Of a stretch of DNA of 64,000 bases, positions 16,061 through 25,424 are shown piece after piece. Made by a program: the position numbers and the translations under genes. The notes under the pieces were generated by a model. That model did not search any database, was not told the origin of the DNA, and saw only the letters and a program-made list of their open reading frames with translations. Location of the stretch: assembly GCF_030997045.1 (NCBI RefSeq), contig NZ_CP116899.1, positions 3,682,001-3,746,000 of the forward strand, in the 5' to 3' direction. The DNA is from Microbulbifer sp. TB1203 (GTDB lineage Bacteria > Pseudomonadota > Gammaproteobacteria > Pseudomonadales > Cellvibrionaceae). Position 1 is the stretch's first letter, and each line of letters starts with the position of its first letter.

Positions 16061-17368
16061 GTGGCCGCAGATACACGCGCGGCGGCCGCGCAGGTAATCG
16101 CCGCCCTGCTCGACGGCCGCGGCTCCCTGTCGAAACTGCTGCCACAGGCGGAAGCCCGCACTTCCGAGCGCGACCGCCCGCTGCTGCGCGAGCTCTGTTA
16201 CGGCTGCGCGCGCACCGCGCCGCGCCTGCAACTGGTGGCCGACAAATTGTTGCGCAGGCCGCCGGCAGATAAAGAGATCAGCGCGTTGGTGCTGCTCGGC
16301 CTCTACCAGTTGGAATACACCCGTATCCCCGACCACGCGGCGATCTCCGCCACGGTAAACGCCGCGCGCGAACTGGAACACCCCCACGCCACCGGCCTGA
16401 TCAACGGCGTGCTGCGCAATTACCAGCGCAGCCGGGAACAACTGGAGAGGAAACTCTCCGGCAATCCGCAGTTCAGCTCGGCCCATCCGGCGTGGCTACA
16501 GCAGCACGTTAAAACCGCCTGGGCAGACAGAGCGCGGGAGATTTTCCGGGCCAACAATGCCAATCCGCCGATGACCCTCCGGGTCAACACCGCCCAGGTC
16601 ACTGTCGCCGACTACCTCGCCCGCCTCGAACAGGCGGGAATCGCCGCGCGTCCCTGCGCTGTTTCGCCGGTGGGGATCACCCTGGAGGCGCCCCGCGCGG
16701 TGCAGGAACTGCCGGGCTTCGAGCAGGGACTGGCGAGCGTGCAGGACGAATCCGCCCAGCTGGCCGCACTGCTGCTGCAACCCGGCCCCGGCGAGCGGGT
16801 TCTGGACGCCTGCGCCGCCCCCGGCGGCAAGACCTGTCACCTGCTCGAACAGCAGCCGGACCTGGAGCTCAGCGCACTGGATATCGAGGAGGAGCGCCTG
16901 GACCGGGTGGCGGAGAACCTCTCCAGAATCGGCGCCAGCGCGGAACTGATCTGCGCCGACGCCGCCGAGCCGGACGCCTGGTGGGACGGCCAACCCTTCG
17001 ACCGTATACTGCTGGACGCCCCCTGCTCCGCCACCGGCGTGATCCGCCGCAATCCGGATATCAAGTTGCTGCGCCGGGAGACGGATATCGCAGAGCTGGC
17101 GGCGCTGCAGGCGAAAATCCTGCGCTCTCTGTGGAAGCTGCTCAAGCCCGGGGGCACCCTGCTCTACGCCACCTGCTCCATACTGCCGGAAGAAAACGCC
17201 GGGGTGGTCGCGGGATTCGTTGCGGCGACCCCTGATGCGCGCGACAATACGCCGCGGCAACTGGGCGGAAGGCCCTGGGGCGAACCGCAGGCGGCAGGCG
17301 TGCAGCTGTTCCCCGAGCCCGAAGGTGGCGACGGTTTCTACTACGCTCTGTTAAACAAAGCCGAATAA
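16061..17368 (+). CDS. rsmB: 16S rRNA m5C967 methyltransferase
   Basis: A 435-aa SAM-dependent enzyme that methylates C967 of 16S rRNA. The N-terminal third is the NusB-like RNA-binding domain (RAAAAQVIAALLDGRG, LLLGLYQLEYTRIPDHAAI-like residues). The methyltransferase domain has VLDACAAPGGKTCHLLE (SAM loop), LLDAPCSATGVIRRNPD with the release Cys, and YATCSILPEEN with the catalytic Cys. The start is GTG at 16061, following AAAGG. It follows fmt as in E. coli and Pseudomonas and is followed by trkA. Confidence 0.95.
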   Translation: MAADTRAAAAQVIAALLDGRGSLSKLLPQAEARTSERDRPLLRELCYGCARTAPRLQLVADKLLRRPPADKEISALVLLGLYQLEYTRIPDHAAISATVNAARELEHPHATGLINGVLRNYQRSREQLERKLSGNPQFSSAHPAWLQQHVKTAWADRAREIFRANNANPPMTLRVNTAQVTVADYLARLEQAGIAARPCAVSPVGITLEAPRAVQELPGFEQGLASVQDESAQLAALLLQPGPGERVLDACAAPGGKTCHLLEQQPDLELSALDIEEERLDRVAENLSRIGASAELICADAAEPDAWWDGQPFDRILLDAPCSATGVIRRNPDIKLLRRETDIAELAALQAKILRSLWKLLKPGGTLLYATCSILPEENAGVVAGFVAATPDARDNTPRQLGGRPWGEPQAAGVQLFPEPEGGDGFYYALLNKAE

Positions 17369-17393
17369 AAGGCCAGCTCGGGCCAATCATGTT

Positions 17394-18779
17394 ATGAAGA
17401 TCGTAATTCTCGGCGCCGGCCAGGTGGGCGGTTCGCTGGCGGAGAGCCTGGCCTCGGAACGCAACGATATTGTGCTGGTGGACACCGGGGAAAAAGCCCT
17501 GCGCGAACTGCGCGACCGGCTCGATATCGGGGTGGTTCAGGGCCACGCCGCCCACCCGGATATCCTGCTGGATGCCGGCATCGAGGACGCCGATATCCTG
17601 GTGGCGGTGACCAACAACGACGAAACCAATATGGCCGCCTGCCAGGTCGCCCACTCGCTGTTCCGCGTGCCCACCAAGATCGCCCGCGTGCGCGCCGCCT
17701 CCTACCTGAAATACCCGCAGCTGTTCGATCCCCAGTCCGTCCCCATCGACGTGCTGATCAGCCCGGAACAGCTGGTCTCGGAATATATCTCGCGCCTGAT
17801 CGAACACCCGGGCGCGCTGCAGGTTCTGGACTTCGCCGACGGCCGTGTGCAGCTGGTGGCGGTGCGCGCGGTCCAGGGCGGCCCGCTGGTGGGACACCAG
17901 CTGCGCTACCTGCGCGAACATATGCCCCGGGTGGATACCCGGGTGGCGGCCGTCTACCGCCGCAACAACCCGATTATTCCCCAGGGCGACACGGTGATCG
18001 AGGCCGGCGACGAAGTGTTTTTTATCGCCGCGCGCGCGGATATCCGCGCGGTGATGAGCGAGCTGCGCCGCCTGGAGCAGGGCTACAAACGCATCACCAT
18101 CGCCGGCGGCGGCAATATCGGCCTGCGCCTGGCGCACAAGCTGGAAAACCGCTATTCGGTAAAAATCATCGAGCAGGAGCACGCGCGCTGCGTGGCTCTC
18201 TCCGAGGAGCTCTCCAACAGCATCGTGCTGCACGGTGGCGCCTCGGACCAGGACCTGTTGCTGGAGGAGAGCATCGACGACACCGATGTGTTCCTCGCGC
18301 TCACCAACGACGACGAGGCCAATATCATGTCCTCGCTACTGGCCAAGCGGCTGGGCGCGCGCAAGGTGATGACCCTGATCAACAACCCCGCCTATGTGGA
18401 CCTGGTACAGGGCGGCGATATCGATATCGCCATCTCGCCGCAGCAGACCACCATCGGCACCCTGCTCACCTATGTGCGCCGCGGCGACATGGTCAACGTG
18501 CATTCGCTGCGCCGCGGCGCCGCCGAGGCCATCGAGGTGATCGCCCACGGCGACAGCCGCACTTCCAAGGTGGTGGGTAAGAGAATCGAGGACATCGACC
18601 TGCCGGAGGGTGCCTCCATCGGCGCCATAGTGCGCGAGACGGAGAGCGGCAGCGAAGTGCTGATCGCCCACGACGATGTGGTGGTGCATACCGACGACCA
18701 TGTGATCGTCTTCCTGGTGGACCGCCGCCATACGCGCCATGTGGAGCAGTTGTTCCAGGTGGGCTTTAGTTTCTTCTAG
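17394..18779 (+). CDS. trkA: Trk K+ uptake regulatory NAD-binding subunit
   Basis: A 461-aa peripheral membrane protein that gates the TrkH channel in response to nucleotides. It is two tandem TrkA-N/TrkA-C (RCK) modules: the first NAD-binding loop is ILGAGQVGGSLAESL (residue 5 on) and the second IAGGGNIGLRLAHKL (about 233). Each is followed by a C-terminal lobe that binds ligands. Length matches E. coli TrkA. It follows rsmB by 25 bases and is separated from trkH by a REP palindrome. Confidence 0.95.
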   Translation: MKIVILGAGQVGGSLAESLASERNDIVLVDTGEKALRELRDRLDIGVVQGHAAHPDILLDAGIEDADILVAVTNNDETNMAACQVAHSLFRVPTKIARVRAASYLKYPQLFDPQSVPIDVLISPEQLVSEYISRLIEHPGALQVLDFADGRVQLVAVRAVQGGPLVGHQLRYLREHMPRVDTRVAAVYRRNNPIIPQGDTVIEAGDEVFFIAARADIRAVMSELRRLEQGYKRITIAGGGNIGLRLAHKLENRYSVKIIEQEHARCVALSEELSNSIVLHGGASDQDLLLEESIDDTDVFLALTNDDEANIMSSLLAKRLGARKVMTLINNPAYVDLVQGGDIDIAISPQQTTIGTLLTYVRRGDMVNVHSLRRGAAEAIEVIAHGDSRTSKVVGKRIEDIDLPEGASIGAIVRETESGSEVLIAHDDVVVHTDDHVIVFLVDRRHTRHVEQLFQVGFSFF

Positions 18780-18793
18780 TAAATTGAATGCAG

Positions 18794-18921
18794 CCTGTAG
18801 GAGCGGCGACCGCCAGGGATGGCGGAAATGCAGATTTTGCAGGAGCAAAAATCTGTCCATGGCCGCGATCGGACTTTCCAGCTTTTCAGATATTGATCGC
18901 GGCCATGGGCCGCTCCTACAA
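18794..18921. repeat. REP-like palindrome, family GTAGGAGCGGCC
   Basis: The arms begin CCTGTAGGAGCGGC and end GGGCCGCTCCTACA, with the inner GGCCGCGATC / GATCGCGGCC pair characteristic of the family. Other copies are at 41599-41692 and 61072-61147. This copy is extended by a second stem around GATTTTTGCTCC. It fills the trkA-trkH gap. Confidence 0.8.
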
Positions 18922-18958
18922 GCCTCTTCAAAAACAGATAACGGGCTGAATCGTCTCG

Positions 18959-20410
18959 ATGCGGATAGCGGTCATTGCGCGGATTTTCGGAATTCTTCTG
19001 ACGGTGTTCAGCCTGACCCTGCTGCCGCCGATCGGCGTTTCCCTGTGGTACGACGACCACACTCACACCTCCTTCGCCATCGCCTTCGCCATCACTCTGG
19101 TCACCGGCCTGTTTATGTGGCTGCCGGTGCACGATCTCAAACAGGAGTTGCGCACCCGCGACGGTTTCGTGGTGACCTCCCTGTTCTGGCTGGTACTGGG
19201 CAGTTTCGGTGCCCTGCCGTTGATTATCAGCACACAGCCGGGCCTGAGTGTAACCGACGCAATATTCGAATCCGTTTCCGGCCTCACCACCACCGGCGCC
19301 ACAGTGATAACCGGGCTGGACACCCTGCCGCCGGCAATCCTCTACTACCGCGGCCAGCTACAGTGGTTCGGCGGCATCGGCGTGATCGTGATCGCCCTGG
19401 CGGTCCTGCCCATGCTGGGGATCGGCGGCATGCAGCTGTACAAGGCGGAAATTCCCGGGCCGGTGAAAGACACCAAGCTGACCCCGCGTATCGCCGAAAC
19501 CGCCCGCGCGCTGATGGTAATCTATATTTTCCTCACCATCCTCTGCATCCTGGGCTACTGGTGGGCCGGGATGACGCTGTTCGACTCGGTGGCCCACGCT
19601 TTCGCCACTGTAGCCAACGGCGGCTTCTCCACCCACGATGCCAGTATGGGGTTCTTTGCCAACAACCACGCGATCATGCTGGTCTGTATTTTTTTCATGC
19701 TCGCAGCGGGTATCAACTTCGGCCTGCACTTCTTCGCCTTCCACAACCGCAGCCTGCGCCACTACTGGCGGGACTCCGAATTCCGCTTCTACATCATCCT
19801 CACCGCCTCGGCCGCGCTGCTGATCAGCAGCTACCTCTGGCTCCGCGGAGTGTTCGGCCCCGAGAGCAGCTTTCTGCACGGCGTCTTCCAGGTGGTCTCC
19901 ATCGGCACCACCGCCGGTTTCGGCTCGGAAAGTTTTTACGCCTGGCCCGCCTTCCTGCCCTATGTGCTGCTGATCCTGGGCTTCATGGGTGCCTGCGCCG
20001 GCTCCACCTCCGGGGGCATTAAAATGATACGCATTATGCTGATCGTGAAATCCGGCCTGCGCGAACTGGATCGCCTGGTGCATACCAACGCGGTGGTGCC
20101 CATCAAGGTCAACCGCAAGCTCGTGCCGGAACGGGTGACCGATGCGGTGTGGGGTTTTTTCGCAGTCTATGTTCTGTCGTTTTTCGTGCTCACTATGAGC
20201 GTGATGGCCAGCGGGGAGAACTTCGAAACCTCCTTTTCCACCGTGGGCTCCTGCCTGGGCAATATCGGACCGGCCCTCGGCGATGCGGCGGCCCACTACG
20301 GCGAGGTCAACCGGATGGCAAAATGGTTCCTGATCCTGGCCATGCTGATGGGGCGCCTGGAGATTTTCACCCTGCTGGTACTGCTCAGCCCCGCTTTCTG
20401 GCGCCATTAA
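18959..20410 (+). CDS. trkH: Trk K+ uptake channel subunit
   Basis: A 483-aa inner-membrane protein of the TrkH/KtrB superfamily that conducts K+ together with TrkA. It is built from four M1-P-M2 repeats; the selectivity-filter loops are visible as GLTTTGATV, VANGGFSTHD, IGTTAGFGSE and TVGSCLGNIGP. The third-repeat region GFMGACAGSTSGGIKMIR resembles the intramembrane gating loop. Length is normal. The start is ATG at 18959. Confidence 0.95.
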   Translation: MRIAVIARIFGILLTVFSLTLLPPIGVSLWYDDHTHTSFAIAFAITLVTGLFMWLPVHDLKQELRTRDGFVVTSLFWLVLGSFGALPLIISTQPGLSVTDAIFESVSGLTTTGATVITGLDTLPPAILYYRGQLQWFGGIGVIVIALAVLPMLGIGGMQLYKAEIPGPVKDTKLTPRIAETARALMVIYIFLTILCILGYWWAGMTLFDSVAHAFATVANGGFSTHDASMGFFANNHAIMLVCIFFMLAAGINFGLHFFAFHNRSLRHYWRDSEFRFYIILTASAALLISSYLWLRGVFGPESSFLHGVFQVVSIGTTAGFGSESFYAWPAFLPYVLLILGFMGACAGSTSGGIKMIRIMLIVKSGLRELDRLVHTNAVVPIKVNRKLVPERVTDAVWGFFAVYVLSFFVLTMSVMASGENFETSFSTVGSCLGNIGPALGDAAAHYGEVNRMAKWFLILAMLMGRLEIFTLLVLLSPAFWRH

Positions 20411-20511
20411 TCGCAAAGCCCCCACACGTCGCCGCGGTGCGATAGTCAAGGTAAGTTTTTTCTGCCAAAGTAGACAGTTACCGGGAAGTAACTAATAAGA
20501 ACAAGGCAGTA

Positions 20512-21543
20512 ATGGCAAAGAACACCAGCGAGCTCCTCGGCCAGCTGAAAATAGACCGCGATGCGGTCCCCGAGACGAGCACCCTATCCCCACGCACTAT
20601 CATCGCCGCCAGCATCGGGGTCGCGGCGGGCATACTGGTGGGCGCCCTGGCCACCGCTCAGTTTACCGGCGAGGCGCCTGAACCGACGCCGCAACAACCC
20701 GTCATCGAGCCTGCCTCCACCGCGGCACCCGTCGACCTGCCCGCGCCATCCGCACAACGGGAAACGGTGCTCAACGCCTCCGGCTATATCACCCCCCGGC
20801 GTGTGGCCACCGTGTCCGCGGAAGTCATGGGCCTGATCGCCAGTGTGGATGTCGAAGAGGGCATGCAGGTGGCCGAGGGCCAGGTGCTGGCGCGCCTGAA
20901 CGACGCCAAGGCGCGGGTGAATCTGGATTTCGCCAAGGCCCAGGTCCGGGTGCTCGAAGCCAGATTGGCGAGTATCGGCGCCGAGCTGGCCGAGGCCCGG
21001 CGCCAACAGGCGCGCCACGCGGGGCTGATCGACAAGCACTATTCCAGCCGCGCCGAACTCAGCCAGAGCGAGGCCGCGGTGGAAAGCCTGGAGGCACAAT
21101 TGAAAAGCGCCCAGGCGGATATCCAGGTGGCCCGTCTGGAAGTGCAGCGGCAACAGGAGCGGCTGCAGGACCACACCATCCGCGCGCCCTTTGCCGGCGT
21201 GGTCACCCAGAAAAATGCCCAGCCCGGCGAGATAGTCGCCCCCACCTCCGCCGGCGGCGGTCACACCCGCACCGGCATCTGCACCATCGTGGATATGGAT
21301 TCCCTCGAGATCGAGGTGGATGTAAACGAGGCCTTTATCGGTCGCGTCTCCGCGGGGCAGAAGGTGAGCGCCAACCTGGACGCCTACCCGGACTGGGATA
21401 TTCCCGCCACCGTGGAGGCGATTATCCCCACCGCCGACCGCGCCAAGGCCACGGTGCGGGTGCGTATCGGTATCGATGAGAAGGACCCGCGCATCCTGCC
21501 GGATATGGGGGTCAAGGTGGCGTTTCTGGGAAACGGGGAATAG
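20512..21543 (+). CDS. Periplasmic adaptor (HlyD/MacA-like) of an ABC exporter
   Basis: A 343-aa membrane-fusion protein. One membrane helix lies near residues 28-48 (IIAASIGVAAGILVGALA), followed by a lipoyl-like half (VSAEVMGLIASVDVEEGM), a long helical hairpin (about 145-215, heptad-rich EARLASIGAELAEARRQQ), the second lipoyl half with IRAPFAGVVTQKNAQPGEIV, and a beta-barrel domain. It heads a four-gene exporter operon with an ATPase and two permeases. The substrate is unknown. Confidence 0.85.
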   Translation: MAKNTSELLGQLKIDRDAVPETSTLSPRTIIAASIGVAAGILVGALATAQFTGEAPEPTPQQPVIEPASTAAPVDLPAPSAQRETVLNASGYITPRRVATVSAEVMGLIASVDVEEGMQVAEGQVLARLNDAKARVNLDFAKAQVRVLEARLASIGAELAEARRQQARHAGLIDKHYSSRAELSQSEAAVESLEAQLKSAQADIQVARLEVQRQQERLQDHTIRAPFAGVVTQKNAQPGEIVAPTSAGGGHTRTGICTIVDMDSLEIEVDVNEAFIGRVSAGQKVSANLDAYPDWDIPATVEAIIPTADRAKATVRVRIGIDEKDPRILPDMGVKVAFLGNGE

Positions 21544-21558
21544 AGATTCCCCAATATT

Positions 21559-21630
21559 TGTAGGATGGGCAAAGCGAAGCGTGCCCATCGGTTGCCAATG
21601 ATGGGCACGCTTCGCTTTACCCATCCTACG
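21559..21630. repeat. REP-like palindrome, family TGTAGGATGGGCAAAGC
   Basis: The arms TTGTAGGATGGGCAAAGC and its complement ending TTACCCATCCTACG pair over about 30 bases, with GAAGCGTGCCCATC in the stem. It lies between the adaptor and ATPase genes of the exporter operon. Related copies are at 31450-31527 and, degenerate, at 44120-44273. Confidence 0.8.
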
Positions 21631-21669
21631 GAAATAGAAGCTTAATAATAACACTGGAGGGATTTGACG

Positions 21670-22365
21670 ATGTCGCAGGACGTACTGTTTCAACTCAACG
21701 GAGTCAGCAAGAGTTTCGTCAAGGGCAAGGAAGAAATCTGCATTTTCGACGACCTCAACATGACCATCGAACGCGGCGATTTTCTCGCCATTATGGGTCC
21801 CTCCGGTTCCGGCAAGACCACACTGCTGAATATGCTCGGCGGTGTGGACCAGCCGAGCGGCGGGGAAATCTGGTTCGACGGCGCCCGCATCGACAGTCTC
21901 AGCGAGGGCGAACTCACCCGCTGGCGCGCGCACAATATCGGCTTTATTTTCCAGTTCTACAACCTGATGCCGATGCTCAACGCGGCGCGCAACGTGGAAC
22001 TGCCGCTGCTGCTCACCAAACTCTCCAAGACACAGCGCCGGGCCAACGTGGAAACCGCCCTGACGCTGGTGGGTCTCAGCGATCGCGCCAAACACATGCC
22101 CAGCGAAATGTCCGGCGGCCAGCAACAGCGGGTGGCCATCGCCCGCGCCATCGTTTCCGACCCCAAACTGATTCTGTGTGACGAGCCCACCGGCGACCTG
22201 GACCGGGAAACCGCCGACGAAATCCTGGAAATGCTCCAGCTGCTCAACCGCGAACACGGCAAGACCATCGTCATGGTCACCCACGACCCGGCGGCGGCCC
22301 GGTACGCCAGCCAGACACTGCACCTGGACAAGGGCAAATTCGTGCAGAGGGAAGTGGCGGCATGA
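21670..22365 (+). CDS. ABC exporter ATP-binding subunit (MacB/LolD type)
   Basis: A 231-aa ATPase of the MacB/LolD branch. It has Walker A GPSGSGKTTLLNML, Q-loop FIFQFYNLMPML, signature MSGGQQQRVAIARAI, Walker B LILCDEPTGDLD and H-loop VMVTHDPAAA. The start is ATG at 21670, eight bases after GGAGGG, in preference to a TTG six bases upstream. Its stop overlaps the first permease (ATGA). It should energise transport through the two following FtsX-type permeases. Confidence 0.92.
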   Translation: MSQDVLFQLNGVSKSFVKGKEEICIFDDLNMTIERGDFLAIMGPSGSGKTTLLNMLGGVDQPSGGEIWFDGARIDSLSEGELTRWRAHNIGFIFQFYNLMPMLNAARNVELPLLLTKLSKTQRRANVETALTLVGLSDRAKHMPSEMSGGQQQRVAIARAIVSDPKLILCDEPTGDLDRETADEILEMLQLLNREHGKTIVMVTHDPAAARYASQTLHLDKGKFVQREVAA

Positions 22366-23522
22366 ACGATCTCTACTTAATCTACAAAAACATGACGAGA
22401 AAGCCGTTGCGGCTGTTCCTCACCTGTTTCGCCATCTTTATCGCCTTCCTGATTTTCGGTGCAGTCACCACCCTGAAAAGCGCGCTGGACGCCGGCATCG
22501 ACCTGGCCGCGGACAACCGTCTGGTAGTAGTCAACAAGATCAACTTCACCCAGCCACTGCCGATTGCCTATGCGCAAAAGGTGGCGGCGGTGGACGGCGT
22601 AGAGAATGTCACCTACGCCAACTGGTTCGGCGGCTACTACCAGGAGGCGCGCAACCAGATAGTGGCCATGGCAGTGGAGCCGGAGAGCTGGCTGCAGGTA
22701 TACGAGCGGGAAATCTTATTGCCGCCGGAGCAGCGAGCCGCCTGGCTGGGCAACCGTCAAGGCGTGATCGTCGGCGAAAGCCTGGCGCAGCGCCTGGGCT
22801 GGAAGATCGGCGACCGGGTGCCGGTCTCCTCCAGTATTTTTTCCCACAAGGACGGCGGCCACACCTGGGACTTCGTAGTGGAGGGTATTTTTACCGGCAG
22901 CGATCCGCAGCATGACACCAACAGCATGTACCTCCATTTCAAGTACTTTATGGAGACCCAGAGCTTCGGCGGCGAGTGGATAGGCTGGATCACCCTCACC
23001 ACTGCGGACGCGGCGCAGAACCAGCGCATCGCCGACGCAATCGACGACGGCTTCGCCAATTCACAGGCGGAAACGGATACCAGTACCGAAGAGGCTTTCA
23101 GCAAGGCGTTTATCGAACAGATCGGCAATATTGGCCTGATCATCTTCGGCGTGGTGTTCATGGCTTTCTTCACCATACTGATCCTGGTCGGCAACACCAT
23201 GGCCCTGGCGGTGCGCGAGCGCACCGGTGAGATAGCCGTACTGAAAACCCTGGGCTTCCCCGCCCCGCGCATTTTCAAAATGGTGCTGACAGAGTCCCTG
23301 CTGATCGCCCTGATCGGCGGCCTCGCCGGCCTGGGCGCCGCCTGGCTGATTATCGAAGGGGCCAAGGGCACCATGGCCCAGTTCCTGCCCAACCTGATGC
23401 TGGATTCCGGCATAGCCCTGCAGGCGCTGCTATTTATGCTGCTGCTGGGGCTGGTCACCGGGCTGCTGCCGGCGCTCAACGCGCTGCGTCTGAATATCGT
23501 CACTGCATTCAATCGGGGGTGA
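22362..23522 (+). CDS. ABC exporter permease, FtsX-like (1)
   Basis: A 386-aa permease of the MacB/FtsX type: one N-terminal membrane helix (LFLTCFAIFIAFLIFGAV), a periplasmic domain of about 200 residues, and three C-terminal helices. The cytoplasmic segment RERTGEIAVLKTLGFPAPRIF is the conserved coupling region of FtsX permeases. It overlaps the ATPase gene by four bases and is followed four bases later by a second, divergent permease, so the functional pump is probably a heterodimer. Confidence 0.88.
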   Translation: MNDLYLIYKNMTRKPLRLFLTCFAIFIAFLIFGAVTTLKSALDAGIDLAADNRLVVVNKINFTQPLPIAYAQKVAAVDGVENVTYANWFGGYYQEARNQIVAMAVEPESWLQVYEREILLPPEQRAAWLGNRQGVIVGESLAQRLGWKIGDRVPVSSSIFSHKDGGHTWDFVVEGIFTGSDPQHDTNSMYLHFKYFMETQSFGGEWIGWITLTTADAAQNQRIADAIDDGFANSQAETDTSTEEAFSKAFIEQIGNIGLIIFGVVFMAFFTILILVGNTMALAVRERTGEIAVLKTLGFPAPRIFKMVLTESLLIALIGGLAGLGAAWLIIEGAKGTMAQFLPNLMLDSGIALQALLFMLLLGLVTGLLPALNALRLNIVTAFNRG

Positions 23523-23526
23523 GCCA

Positions 23527-24714
23527 ATGAGATCTCTTTTTTCACAAGTCTCCGCGGTTACGGTGATGAATATCCGCAGCCTGCCCCGGCGCCTGTGGAT
23601 GTCCCTGGCCATGGTGCTGGCCAGCGCCGTGGTGGTGGCCATACTGCTCGCCTTCCTGGCCATGGCCAAGGGGTTCGAGGCCACCATGAGTGGCGCCGGC
23701 TCGGACGCCGTGGCGCTGATGATGCGCGAGGGTTCCCAGGCGGAGCTGAACAGCGTGATCAGCCGCGACCAGGTCAACCTGGTCGAGGAAGCGCCCGGCA
23801 TAGCGCGGGACGCGGAGGGCCCGCTGGTGTCTCCCGAACTCTATGTGATAGTCGACGGCATCAAGAAAAGCACCGGCAGCAAGGCCAATATCCCCCTGCG
23901 CGGCCTGGACAAGCGCGGCATGGCCATGCGCGGCAACATGCAGTTGCTGGAAGGCCGCATGTTCACCCCCGGCACCAACGAGATGATCGTAGGCAGCGGC
24001 ATACTGCGCGAGTTCGACGGCTTCCAGCTCGGCAACGAGATCCGCTTCGGCAAAAATATGTGGACGGTGGTGGGCGTTTTCTCCACTGGCGGCAATGTGT
24101 TCGAAAGCGAACTCTGGGCGGATGCCAAGATGATCCAGAGCCACTACAACCGCGGCAGCAGCTACCAGACCATCCGTGCGCAACTGGAAAACCCCGGTGA
24201 TCTGGAGCCGCTCACAGCGTATTTCGATACCGAATCGCAGCTTAACCTGGAACTCAAGACCGAGGCGGACTACTTCGCCGAACAGGGCAAGCAGCTGCAG
24301 TACATGGCCATTTTCGGCCGCGTGATCAGCTTTATCATGGCCCTGGGCGCCCTCGCCGGCGCACTCAATACCATGTATACATCGGTGGCCGACCGGGCGA
24401 AGGAAATCGCCACCCTGCGCACCCTGGGCTTCAGCAACTTCTCCGCCTTCTGCGGCACCATCGCCGAGGCACTGGTGCTGGCCATCGCCGGCGGCCTGCT
24501 GGGCTCCCTGGCCGCCTTTCTATTCTTCGACGGCATGAATGCCTCCACCCTGGGAGGCAGTTTTACCCAGGTGGTGTTCAGCTTCGAGATGTCGCCGGAC
24601 CTGTTTGTGCAGGGCGCGGTTCTGGCGCTGCTGATCGGCTTTGTCAGCGGCTTCTTCCCCGCCTGGCGCGCGGCGCGGATGCCGGTGATTGTGGCTTTCC
24701 GCAACGCAGCATAA
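23527..24714 (+). CDS. ABC exporter permease, FtsX-like (2)
   Basis: A 395-aa partner permease with the same layout as the preceding gene: N-terminal helix (RRLWMSLAMVLASAVVVAILLA), a large periplasmic MacB-like domain, and three C-terminal helices. The conserved cytoplasmic segment is VADRAKEIATLRTLGFSNF. In families with this arrangement the complex extracts peptides or lipids from the inner membrane towards the periplasm. What is exported here cannot be inferred. Confidence 0.88.
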   Translation: MRSLFSQVSAVTVMNIRSLPRRLWMSLAMVLASAVVVAILLAFLAMAKGFEATMSGAGSDAVALMMREGSQAELNSVISRDQVNLVEEAPGIARDAEGPLVSPELYVIVDGIKKSTGSKANIPLRGLDKRGMAMRGNMQLLEGRMFTPGTNEMIVGSGILREFDGFQLGNEIRFGKNMWTVVGVFSTGGNVFESELWADAKMIQSHYNRGSSYQTIRAQLENPGDLEPLTAYFDTESQLNLELKTEADYFAEQGKQLQYMAIFGRVISFIMALGALAGALNTMYTSVADRAKEIATLRTLGFSNFSAFCGTIAEALVLAIAGGLLGSLAAFLFFDGMNASTLGGSFTQVVFSFEMSPDLFVQGAVLALLIGFVSGFFPAWRAARMPVIVAFRNAA

Positions 24715-24750
24715 TTGACTCCCTCTCCCCTCTGGGGAGAGGGGAAGCCG

Positions 24751-25383
24751 ATGAGTGATGAGTTGATTCTCTACGCCGCGAAAGGCGGCGGTTCCGCCAT
24801 CGTCGAGGCGCTGTTTACACTGACGGGGCAGGACTACGAAGTCCGGTACTTCTCCTGGGAAAACCTCCCCGACGAGGAGCTGCTGGTAGTAAACCCGCTC
24901 GGTGAAATCCCCACCCTGCGCCTGGCGAACGGCGAAATCCTCACTGAGACCGCGGCCATTACGCTGTGGCTGGGAGACCGCTTTCCCAGTTGTGGGCTGG
25001 TGCCACCGGCGGACGATGCGCACCGCGCCGAATTCTTGCGCCGCCTGGTGTGGCTGGTGGCCACCGTCTACCCCACCTTTACCTACGGTGACCATCCGGA
25101 GCGCTTTGTGGCCAACGACGAGGGCGCGCGCCAGCTGCGCGAGTCCACCGAGCAGCGCTGCCAACAACTGTGGCGCCAACTGGAAGCGGAGCTGGACGGC
25201 CCCTGGGTCTGCGGGAACGAGATGACCGCGCTGGATATCTTTGTCGCGGTAATGAGCTGCTGGCGCCCGTAGCGGAAGTGGTTTGCGCGGGAGTGCCCGA
25301 AATTGTTTGCGATTGCGTTGCGGGTAGATGCTTTGGAGCAATTGCGCAAGGTCTGGCGTAACAACGGCCTGGCCGGCCGCTGA
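24751..25383 (+). pseudogene. Glutathione S-transferase gene interrupted by an in-frame TAG
   Basis: The first 173 codons encode a GST-like protein: an N-terminal thioredoxin-fold domain (LILYAAKGGGSAIVEALF, then GEIPTLRLANGEILTETAAI) and most of the helical C-terminal domain (LDGPWVCGNEMTALDIFVAV). Translation then meets TAG at 25270-25272. The same frame continues for 36 more codons after it (RKWFARECPKLFAIALRV and on) to TGA at 25381, matching the expected last helix. The likely full-length gene is therefore 24751-25383 with a single substitution. It could be a real nonsense mutation, a sequencing error or, less likely, readthrough. Confidence 0.75.
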
Positions 25384-25424
25384 CTCATATCCAAGGCAAT
25401 AACTACCCATTGAAGGAATAAACT

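Noticed and set aside
21664..21672. TTG at 21664 as start of the exporter ATPase
   Set aside because: It lies too close to the GGAGGG ribosome site; the ATG at 21670 has ideal spacing.
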